From NCBI RefSeq assembly GCF_008326305.1, contig NZ_BIXY01000032.1, positions 1 through 64,000 of the forward strand: a stretch of DNA of 64,000 nucleotides, read 5' to 3'. Below are positions 1 to 6,365 of this stretch, in pieces. Positions within the stretch are counted from its first letter, which is position 1, and every line of letters starts with the position of its first letter. A program made the translations under genes and the position numbers. Source of the stretch: Dictyobacter arantiisoli (lineage in GTDB: Bacteria; Chloroflexota; Ktedonobacteria; Ktedonobacterales; Ktedonobacteraceae). The notes under the pieces are model-generated. The model searched no databases. It saw only the letters and a list, made by a program, of their open reading frames with translations, and was not told the DNA's origin.

Positions 1-1
1 G

Positions 2-565
2 CGAGGCTCCATTGTGGGCATGACCGATAGTGCTGGCAACCAGGTAGAGCACTATGACTATGATCCCTTTGGTGGCATCTCCTCGCAGAGTGGCACCGTC
101 AGCAATCCCTGGCAATATGCTGGCGGCTACTATGACAGCACTACTGGACTCACCAAGTTCGGTATCCGTTACTACGATCCACAGTTCGGCCGTTGGACCC
201 AGGCAACACCCATCGGCGGCAGCCTGCAGGAGGCGTTGAAGGCCAACCCGTATGTCTATGCGGATAATAGTCCGGTCAATGAGACTGATACGAGCGGAGC
301 AGGCTTTTTTAATTGCCTTGGGGCGATTATAACTAACAGTATACAGTTTATCGGCACAGAAACATTTATTGTAGCTGGATACGTTTGGCTCATGGGAACC
401 GATGTAGTTGTTGGAGCATTTCTTGGCGGTCCTGTAGGTGCAGCCATAGGTATTCTAGTCGCAATGCTTGGTTTAGGGGCATTCTGGGTTGGTACGGCTG
501 CAAACTTTGTTTATAACTGGAATTCAGTTGCCTCTGGTTGTGGTTGGCAACAAATAAATTATTAG
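2..565 (+). CDS. Rhs-family protein, C-terminal end with variable tip (5' part outside window)
   Basis: The reading frame is open from the first bases, so the gene begins before the window. The first ~95 codons are the conserved end of an Rhs/YD-repeat core: DYDPFGG, then [23 protein letters not shown], here given only as its key parts YYDS and RYYDP, then NPYVYADN. This is the hallmark sequence just before the cleavage and toxin boundary in Rhs and polymorphic toxins. After about position 290 the sequence changes to a roughly 90-residue tip that differs from every other Rhs piece in the window. The tip is rich in Gly, Ala, Val and Ile, with a long hydrophobic stretch around positions 375-510. 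I infer a membrane-acting tip. No nuclease or deaminase motif is visible. The AT-rich gene at 727 follows it and may encode its immunity partner. Confidence 0.85.
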   Translation, partial: RGSIVGMTDSAGNQVEHYDYDPFGGISSQSGTVSNPWQYAGGYYDSTTGLTKFGIRYYDPQFGRWTQATPIGGSLQEALKANPYVYADNSPVNETDTSGAGFFNCLGAIITNSIQFIGTETFIVAGYVWLMGTDVVVGAFLGGPVGAAIGILVAMLGLGAFWVGTAANFVYNWNSVASGCGWQQINY

Positions 566-726
566 TACATATTCCTTAAATCGGGAAATGATTTCTTAGC
601 TGATATTCAGTTGTGTAGTACTTACATATCACGAGCTTTATTAAAGGATTGAGATATGTAAGTACTAAGATGAAGTAAAATCGAGAAATGACTTTTAGAT
701 AAAAAATAGCTAAAGGAGAAATAAAC

Positions 727-993
727 GTGAGCTCACTTATTCCATTTTTTGTTACAGCATTTTGTTTGTATACTATTGTGGGTGTAGTTACTATAATCGG
801 GATTCGTCGTTTTCATATTGTATTTCATTTTAACGAATACATAATAATACCATTTATTATGATAAGTGCATTTGTACTTACGGTGGTAATAGGGATTGTT
901 AGCATTTATCATCTGCCATTTTTCTATTTAATGTTTTTGTTTTTATTTCTAATAGTCGTGAGCGTCCCTATATATTTTCTTTCTCATCGATAA
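727..993 (+). CDS. Small membrane protein, candidate immunity protein
   Basis: An 88-residue protein that starts with GTG behind a good ribosome binding site (AAAGGAGAA, ending 6 bases upstream). It is almost wholly hydrophobic, with about three predicted membrane segments (residues ~5-28, 35-60, 62-84). I recognise no family. It is much richer in A+T than the Rhs core DNA around it, which is typical of recently acquired immunity genes in polymorphic toxin loci. It lies directly after an Rhs tip that is itself hydrophobic, so a role as a membrane immunity protein is plausible but is an inference from position. Its stop codon lies inside a large palindrome (960-1014). Confidence 0.6.
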   Translation: MSSLIPFFVTAFCLYTIVGVVTIIGIRRFHIVFHFNEYIIIPFIMISAFVLTVVIGIVSIYHLPFFYLMFLFLFLIVVSVPIYFLSHR

Positions 994-1014
994 AGAAAAT
1001 ATATAGGGACGCTC
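960..1014. repeat. Perfect 23-bp inverted repeat over the end of the 727 gene
   Basis: Positions 960-982 and 992-1014 are perfect reverse complements with a 9-base spacer. The left arm encodes the last residues of the upstream protein and the stop codon is in the spacer. No run of T follows, so it is not a classical intrinsic terminator, although the RNA stem would be very stable. A GAGCACC box starts 15 bases after it. Confidence 0.9.
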
Positions 1015-1039
1015 AGTTAATTGAGAACTGAGCACCGAA

Positions 1040-1425
1040 AAGGTTTCAGGAACCACCTATGAGTATGTCCGCTGTAGCTGTGGCATGCTCAATAGTGAAC
1101 GCACCCCGGATGGCAAAGTCTCCTACTATCTCTTTGATGGGCGAGGCTCCATTGTGGGCATGACCGATAGTGCCGGTAACCAGGTCAAGCACATTGACTA
1201 TGATCCCTTTGGTGGCATCTCCTCGCAGAGTGGCACCGTTGCCAATCCCTGGCAATATGCTGGCGGCTACTATGACAGCACCACCGGCCTCACCAAGTTT
1301 GGCATTCGTTACTATGATCCACAGTTCGGCCGCTGGACCCAGGCGACACCTATCGGCGGCAGCTTACAGGAAACGCTCAAGGCCAACCCGTATGTCTATG
1401 CCGATAATGATCCAGTCAATGAGAT
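1040..1425 (+). repeat. Rhs core direct repeat, copy A
   Basis: This block is nearly identical at DNA level to 3690-4075. A third copy of its second half is at 2-285, and a stub (about 60 bases) is at 2682-2745. Near-identity of the core beside unrelated tips indicates recent recombination or gene conversion between cassettes. Confidence 0.85.
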
Positions 1426-1717
1426 TGATTCCACAGGAAAATTTCCTAGTTTTTGTACTTGGACTGTTATTGGGTCAGCAATAGCAATTGTAGGTGGTAT
1501 TATTAGTGCAATTGCAAGTTGGTTATCAGTAGCATCTGCCAGTGCTGCTGTGTCTGCAGCAGAAAATCCTTTAGTGGACTTTGATGCAGCAGCAAGTGCA
1601 GTATCAGCCCTTGGAACTGCCACCTTAAACGCTATTGGAGTAACGCTTGGGGTTGTAGGAGCTATTATTGTCATCCTTGCTGCAGCTGCATGGGCTTGTG
1701 GCGACCTACATTCTTAG
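1085..1717 (+). CDS. Orphan Rhs core end with a second tip
   Basis: A 210-residue frame from an internal ATG. Homology to the Rhs core extends upstream to about 1028 ([19 protein letters not shown]), but an in-frame stop at 1022-1024 cuts it off, so this is a promoterless core fragment and not a full gene. Core residues run to [15 protein letters not shown] near 1425. They are almost identical at DNA level to the copy at 3690-4075. The tip (about 95 residues) begins with STGKF and contains two long Ala/Gly/Val/Ile stretches (about 1465-1560 and 1630-1700), again suggesting a membrane-inserting domain. Such displaced pieces are known in Rhs and CDI loci as silent cassettes that can be swapped onto the full gene by recombination in the shared core. 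That role is inferred here. Confidence 0.75.
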   Translation: MLNSERTPDGKVSYYLFDGRGSIVGMTDSAGNQVKHIDYDPFGGISSQSGTVANPWQYAGGYYDSTTGLTKFGIRYYDPQFGRWTQATPIGGSLQETLKANPYVYADNDPVNEIDSTGKFPSFCTWTVIGSAIAIVGGIISAIASWLSVASASAAVSAAENPLVDFDAAASAVSALGTATLNAIGVTLGVVGAIIVILAAAAWACGDLHS

Positions 1718-1724
1718 AATATAG

Positions 1725-1772
1725 ATGAGCATTGGGGTTATAAAACTATGTGTTTATAACTTCGATGCTCAT
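1725..1772 (+). terminator. Stem-loop after the second Rhs tip
   Basis: Arms 1725-1744 and 1753-1772 pair over about 20 positions with a few wobbles, followed by a T-rich stretch. This is a likely terminator for the Rhs piece ending at 1717. Confidence 0.5.
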
Positions 1773-2020
1773 GTTTTGGATTTAAGGCTTTAATGTTATA
1801 TCTGCCTTAGCGGTTAAGCTATGGACCGAACGACACACAACAGTGGATAAGCACCTGACATTCCAGTTGCCTGTATAGCATTGTTCTACACTCAAACTGA
1901 CGTATGTCTACTGAAAAATCGTTTCAATGCGTCTGCGCTCTGATGAGAAGCAAATTTTTTACGAATCATAGAAAATTATGCCATACTCGAAGAGTGCTAT
2001 TTACTCATTAGGAAGAATAA
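1773..2020. other. Non-coding gap in the Rhs array
   Basis: No convincing gene on either strand. The last bases carry a GGAAGA ribosome binding site for the gene at 2021. Low G+C, like the small membrane genes of this region. Confidence 0.4.
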
Positions 2021-2398
2021 ATGTTTATGTTTCAAATGCTAGTAAGCCCTCCTTTTTCCTATGTTTTAGCATTGTTCATAGGCTTCATAATAGGAGCAGG
2101 TATACAGCTAACTTATGGTGCATCAATACTTTTTTCACTTTCAAAGAATAAAATTATTAAAAAGCGGCTATTTCTCTTTACTGGCATAATTTCCTTTTTA
2201 TTAGGTATTTTATTTATTATAGCTGGAGCTATTTTCTTTATACGGTTATTAATAGATATTTACTTAACTAAATTCCAGTCCTTTTCCCTTGATATCAATT
2301 TATTGTTAGTTGTAATTTCATTGTTTTTAATGATGTTGCCTTTTTTCATAAAGAGATATAAAAAGCAGGTGGGACCCAAAATAATTGATAGGGAGTAA
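2021..2398 (+). CDS. Membrane protein, candidate immunity protein
   Basis: A 125-residue AT-rich gene with four predicted membrane segments (about residues 10-35, 45-75, 88-108 and a C-terminal one just before a basic tail with KRYKKQ). The start ATG follows GGAAGA at suitable distance. No family is recognised. It follows the second Rhs tip in the same tip-then-membrane-protein order seen at 565/727 and 3071/3160, which is the basis for calling it a possible immunity protein. Its end overlaps by 14 bases the chimeric frame starting at 2385. Confidence 0.6.
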   Translation: MFMFQMLVSPPFSYVLALFIGFIIGAGIQLTYGASILFSLSKNKIIKKRLFLFTGIISFLLGILFIIAGAIFFIRLLIDIYLTKFQSFSLDINLLLVVISLFLMMLPFFIKRYKKQVGPKIIDRE

Positions 2399-3071
2399 GC
2401 GTAAAAGAATGAATTGGCAATTGGGTAGGGAACATCCTCAGACACAACAAACCCTTAAGAACTATCTCTTTCTCTTAGCAAAGATGCATGTAGGTGCCCT
2501 CCTTTTACTTGCACAAAAGGAAAAGTTGCCCGCACCTGCATTTTTTGTTATTCTCTTGCTAATGTCTGAAGTGGCGTTTGCCGGTGAAGATCATGGCTAT
2601 GACGTAGCGGTTGGCCATGCGAATGGCTTCTTCGTCGCGTTGGGAGTCGCCGGGTTGGATGATGGCGGTGATGCCAGCTTTGGCGGTAGCTTACAGGAAA
2701 CGCTCAAGGCCAACCCGTATGTCTATGCTGATAATGATCCTGTGAATAATTATGACCCAGACGGGAGGGATTGTTTACCAGATGCATTAGGCTCTTTCTT
2801 TTCTGCTGTGGGTGTTATACGGGGATTTCAAACAACGCTTAGCTTTACAAGTAAAGCACTAGGTGGGCCATTGGGTGACGACCTTGCAAGTATGGTAGCT
2901 TCTGGCAGCGAAGTTGGACTTTCACAAGGTGTAACAGCTGATATGCTTGATGCTGCAGCTGTAGGTGCCACGGAAGCCTCTCCTGTAGGAATTGCTATTG
3001 ATGGGGCTATCCTTGGAGGAAGTTTAGTACTCGGAATTTATTCTATTATACAGACAACTCAAGAGTGTTAA
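2385..3071 (+). CDS. Chimeric Rhs tip fragment
   Basis: The frame is open from a TTG at 2385 (first ATG 2409, with GGGAG upstream), but only positions 2682-3071 are Rhs. That part opens with [20 protein letters not shown], matching the core end of the other copies, then a unique tip of about 105 residues with Gly/Ala-rich hydrophobic stretches (around 2790-2890 and 2960-3060). The first ~100 residues come from reading non-coding DNA and an antisense purH end, so they are junk fused in frame by a recombination event. Whether the chimera is translated is unknown. The tip itself looks intact. The membrane protein at 3160 follows it. Confidence 0.6.
   Translation: MIGSKRKRMNWQLGREHPQTQQTLKNYLFLLAKMHVGALLLLAQKEKLPAPAFFVILLLMSEVAFAGEDHGYDVAVGHANGFFVALGVAGLDDGGDASFGGSLQETLKANPYVYADNDPVNNYDPDGRDCLPDALGSFFSAVGVIRGFQTTLSFTSKALGGPLGDDLASMVASGSEVGLSQGVTADMLDAAAVGATEASPVGIAIDGAILGGSLVLGIYSIIQTTQEC
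2489..2540. repeat. GCACC-type imperfect palindrome
   Basis: Outer arms 2489-2497 and 2532-2540 (TGTAGGTGC against GCACCTGCA, one mismatch) enclose a second small stem (CCTTTT 2501-2506, AAAAGG 2515-2520). Read on the minus strand it lies just beyond the purH stop, so it was probably the 3' flank of the purH gene that supplied this segment. Its ends resemble those of the element at 12954-13130. Confidence 0.45.
2559..2681 (-). pseudogene. purH: 3' end of purH (AICAR transformylase/IMP cyclohydrolase), fragment
   Basis: Read on the minus strand, 40 codons followed by a TAG stop give [18 protein letters not shown], then [20 protein letters not shown], then RH. This is the well-conserved C-terminus of PurH, the last enzyme of purine synthesis (family ending: AVIQPGGS..DEEVI...IAMVFTG.RHFRH). 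No upstream part of purH is present. At 2682 the sequence switches abruptly to the Rhs core on the other strand. It is a non-functional remnant that shows a recombination or rearrangement join. A complete purH must be elsewhere if the cell makes purines. Confidence 0.9.
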
Positions 3072-3159
3072 CAATACGATACCGCTTTTGCTAGCACATT
3101 ATTTCAGGGAGCAACGCATATGTGTTGCTTCCTGGACCTGTAGACAAGGATAAAATATC

Positions 3160-3438
3160 ATGCACTTTTTTGGAAGCCTAAATGCACTTATTCTATTTGG
3201 AATAATAGCTGTGGTAAGTATTGTGGGTGCTTTGCTGACAGCTAAGCGTTACCCAAAAGTATCAGAATCTCTTATACTCTATGGACTCGGTGCGGTTTTT
3301 GGCACTTTTTTGTGCTTGAGACTTTCTACCATTTATTCACAATTGAGTCCTCTTTGGATTAGTTTGTGGGTTATAATGCTTATTGCTACTCCTTTTCTAA
3401 ACTTAATGCACAATAACAGGAAGAGAAGCAAAAAATAA
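3160..3438 (+). CDS. Small membrane protein, candidate immunity protein
   Basis: A 92-residue protein with an AAGGA ribosome binding site 9-10 bases before ATG. Three hydrophobic segments (about residues 8-27, 37-55, 64-82) end in a strongly basic tail (NNRKRSKK). No family is recognised. It is AT-rich and placed right after the third Rhs tip. Function as immunity to that tip is inferred from the repeated order in this array only. Confidence 0.6.
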   Translation: MHFFGSLNALILFGIIAVVSIVGALLTAKRYPKVSESLILYGLGAVFGTFLCLRLSTIYSQLSPLWISLWVIMLIATPFLNLMHNNRKRSKK

Positions 3439-3506
3439 GGTGTTTAAGTAACTACTCAGATGCATACAGGACTTCTTGATCGAATAGTGGTAAATATAGA
3501 CAATCA

Positions 3507-4379
3507 ATGTATTTCGAATATGCGCCGTATCCATTGCAAAAAACTTCGCTTGAGCAAGGCAAAAATGCTACGGGAACGGCTCCTGGCTCATCTACCAGCT
3601 ATAGCTATGGCTATAGCGGCACGGATCAGTCACAGCGCGTTACGAATACGGGGAACACAGCCGTCTATACCGGCCTGGGACTGAGCAGCGAGAATGTAGG
3701 AGGAACCACCTACGAGTATGTCCGCTGTAGCTGTGGCATGCTCAATAGTGAACGCACCCCGGATGGCAAAGTCTCCTACTATCTCTTTGATGGGCGAGGC
3801 TCCATCGTGGGCATGACTGATAGTGCCGGCAATCAAGTCAAGCACATTGACTATGATCCCTTTGGTGGCATCTCCTCGCAGAGTGGCACCGTTGCCAATC
3901 CCTGGCAATATGCTGGCGGCTACTATGATAGCACCACCGGGCTCACCAAGTTTGGCATTCGTTACTACGATCCACAGTTCGGTCGCTGGACACAGGCAAC
4001 ACCGATCGGTGGCAGCTTACAGGAGGCACTCAAGGCCAACCCATATGTCTATGCGGATAATAATCCGGTGAATAATGTCGATCCGAGTGGCGCTCTAACA
4101 CCCCTTGACTTTCTTGCCGGGGTTGCTGTTGGAGCAATTGTTGGCGTCTGGTCAGGTTTACAGGCTGGAGACAGTGGAGGGGCTTTGCTTAAAGATGCTG
4201 GTTGTGGGGCTTTAGGAGGAGCCATCACAGGAGCACTTGTTACCACACTAGGGCCATTCCTCGCCCCCGCTGGAGATGCAATAGGAAATTTTGCCGGAGA
4301 TGCTCTTGGGACAGCATTTAAAGGTTTTTTTCCATCAGCAAATGGAGGAATAGCAGGTTTCATTTGTGCCAAAGCATAA
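3507..4379 (+). CDS. Rhs core end with fourth tip
   Basis: A 290-residue frame, the longest Rhs piece seen whole. It includes more of the core ([20 protein letters not shown], then [16 protein letters not shown]) before the shared DYDPFGG...[10 protein letters not shown]...NPYVYADN block. The ATG at 3507 has no good ribosome binding site, and typical Rhs proteins are far longer, so this is another truncated cassette without its own start signals. The tip from about 4084 ([16 protein letters not shown]...) is Gly/Ala-rich with glycine-zipper-like spacing, a feature of membrane-inserting domains. No small membrane gene follows it. Instead there is a stem-loop and then mutL on the other strand. 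The core block 3690-4075 is nearly identical to 1040-1425. Confidence 0.75.
   Translation: MYFEYAPYPLQKTSLEQGKNATGTAPGSSTSYSYGYSGTDQSQRVTNTGNTAVYTGLGLSSENVGGTTYEYVRCSCGMLNSERTPDGKVSYYLFDGRGSIVGMTDSAGNQVKHIDYDPFGGISSQSGTVANPWQYAGGYYDSTTGLTKFGIRYYDPQFGRWTQATPIGGSLQEALKANPYVYADNNPVNNVDPSGALTPLDFLAGVAVGAIVGVWSGLQAGDSGGALLKDAGCGALGGAITGALVTTLGPFLAPAGDAIGNFAGDALGTAFKGFFPSANGGIAGFICAKA
3690..4075 (+). repeat. Rhs core direct repeat, copy B
   Basis: Partner of 1040-1425. Differences are scattered and mostly at third codon positions. Confidence 0.85.
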
Positions 4380-4393
4380 AATAATATGATTTA

Positions 4394-4442
4394 ATACAGA
4401 ATATGCGTGGATATATATTATATATCTTCACATATTCTGTAT
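4394..4442 (+). terminator. Stem-loop after the last Rhs piece
   Basis: Perfect 12-bp outer arms (4394-4405, 4431-4442) with an AT-rich inner helix. It lies between the convergent Rhs piece and mutL and could end transcription from the Rhs side. Confidence 0.5.
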
Positions 4443-4577
4443 AATTGGTACAGCACGTAAAAATATTAGTATGTATTAATTGGGCATACCTTAGCAGTTT
4501 TTATTTTGGTGGCGATCTTCACAAAGGATCAGCTAAAACAAGGCGAGGTGCTATAACCAGCAGCCTGAGAAGAGAGG

Positions 4578-6365
4578 CTACCAGTCGAATTTGTTGACCA
4601 GGAAGTTGCGGCTGTAGTGCAGGAGGATGGGGCTACCATGTGGGCATACGGCGGGGGCGCTGGCGTTGGAGAGGGCTTTGAGCAAGGTGCGTTGCTCGCC
4701 AATGCTGAGTTCGCGCCCCCGCCGCAGGGCGGAGTGGCAGGCCAGGCCGATCAAGAGCTGATCTTCCCATTCGGTGCTGTCTTCTGCGGCGATTTCTGCC
4801 AGCTCTTGCAGATGGGCGACCAATTGCTCGCTCCCCTGACTGACAGGCACGGAGCGGACCAGGAAGCTGCGTCCTCCGAAACGCTCACAATCGATACCCA
4901 GGCTGCGCAGGTTGGGAAGGCGTTGCTCCAATAAATCGGCTTCGTAGCGCTTCATTTCGATCATCACTGGTTCGAGGAGCAGATGGGCATTGTTTTCAGC
5001 CTCTACGTCCGAGATGCCACTATAGGTGCTGCGCAGGTGTTCATAGATGGCGCGCTCATGGGCGCGGTGCTGATCGATCAGATAGAGGCTGCCATCCGGG
5101 GCTTCGGCGAGGATGACGGCCTGTTGCAGTTGTGCTAGCGGATGCAGGCTGGCAATCACGGCGGGGCTGGCGGGTGCCAGACTTTCAAGATACTGTCCTT
5201 CAGCGCTTTCAGCGACATGCAGGCCGTGCCGCCGGGGTCCCGGGAGACGGTGCTGGTTGCCAATAATCGGTCCAGGAAATGGGATACTGTCCGGGGCCAG
5301 GGCTGAAGCCGGTACGCGTTCCAATACGGCTTTGAGAGCGGCGGTGAGGGCCTCTTTGAGCAGTCCCTCGTGCAAGAAATGGATCTCTGTCTTGGCGGGA
5401 TGGATGTTGACATCGATCTCTTCAGGTGGCACGTCGATAAACAAGCTCAGTAAAGGATGCTTGCCTTTGGGCAATAAGGGGCGATAGGCGCGCTCAAGGG
5501 CGTCCTGGATGGCTCTGGATTGGATGAGGCGTCCATTGACGAAGAGGGTGATGTATTGTCGACTATTCTGCGCGAGGACACGATTGCCGATGATGCCGTG
5601 GATGCGGTAGTGCTGCTCGTCAGTGGCAAGGATATCGTGCAATAGGCCGCTCAGGGAGAGATGATAGAGTTCGGTCAGGGCGGTGGCGAGATCCCCACTC
5701 CCACTGGTCTGAACGGCGTTGTGCTCGTCAATGCGCAGCGTAAAACGAATGCCGGGATATCCAATGGCATAGCGCCGGACCAGTTGGATGATATGTCCAT
5801 TCTCGGTGCGAGCCGCTTTACTATATCCCAGGCGGACCGGTACGTTGTAGAAGAGGTCTGAGACGGTGATGGTGGTGCCATGGGGACGGGCACGGTGTCC
5901 ACGCTGGATTTGTTCGCCGCCGCGCCATGTAATCCAGAGCGCGGGCTGCATCAGTTCATCCATTTCGGTCTCGCTGGCTCGACTCAAGATTGTCAGCTCG
6001 GAGATGGTGGCGATACTGGCTAAAGCCTCGCCACGAAAACCCAGCGTATGCAAATGCTCCAGATCTTCAAAATTCTGAATCTTACTGGTGGTATGGCGGA
6101 TACAGACCTGCGCAAGTTCTGTTTCAGGAATGCCATGTCCATCATCGCTCACGCGGATCAGGCGTAATCCCCCACCGCGCACCTCAATACGAATCTCCTG
6201 TGCGACGGCGTCCAGGGCGTTCTCAAGCAACTCCTTCACAACGGAGGCTGGGCGCTCGATAACTTCACCGGCGGCAATGCGTTCAGCTACGGCCGGTGGT
6301 AAAAGATGCAATGGCACGCGCTCAAAAGCGGGATACGATCCTGAAGCATCCGACAATTGACTCAT
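4578..6365 (-). CDS. mutL: DNA mismatch repair protein MutL
   Basis: 595 residues. The N-terminal GHKL ATPase is clear (IAAGEVIERPASVVKELLEN, NALDA, DDGHGI, TLGFRGEALASI). The C-terminal dimerisation/endonuclease domain has DQHRAHERAIYE, ACHSALRRG and CPHGSP, matching the metal-binding motifs of endonuclease-type MutL (DQHA.xE....E, AC.xA, CPHGRP) with A-to-R and R-to-S changes. MutL couples MutS recognition to strand incision in organisms without MutH. The start ATG at 6365 overlaps the mutS stop (TGATG), which indicates translational coupling. A TTG one codon upstream (6368) is less likely. Confidence 0.95.
   Translation of the reverse strand: MSQLSDASGSYPAFERVPLHLLPPAVAERIAAGEVIERPASVVKELLENALDAVAQEIRIEVRGGGLRLIRVSDDGHGIPETELAQVCIRHTTSKIQNFEDLEHLHTLGFRGEALASIATISELTILSRASETEMDELMQPALWITWRGGEQIQRGHRARPHGTTITVSDLFYNVPVRLGYSKAARTENGHIIQLVRRYAIGYPGIRFTLRIDEHNAVQTSGSGDLATALTELYHLSLSGLLHDILATDEQHYRIHGIIGNRVLAQNSRQYITLFVNGRLIQSRAIQDALERAYRPLLPKGKHPLLSLFIDVPPEEIDVNIHPAKTEIHFLHEGLLKEALTAALKAVLERVPASALAPDSIPFPGPIIGNQHRLPGPRRHGLHVAESAEGQYLESLAPASPAVIASLHPLAQLQQAVILAEAPDGSLYLIDQHRAHERAIYEHLRSTYSGISDVEAENNAHLLLEPVMIEMKRYEADLLEQRLPNLRSLGIDCERFGGRSFLVRSVPVSQGSEQLVAHLQELAEIAAEDSTEWEDQLLIGLACHSALRRGRELSIGEQRTLLKALSNASAPAVCPHGSPILLHYSRNFLVNKFDW

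Noticed and set aside
2385-2681. Genuine N-terminal domain of the chimeric Rhs frame
   Set aside because: The residues come from antisense purH and non-coding DNA.
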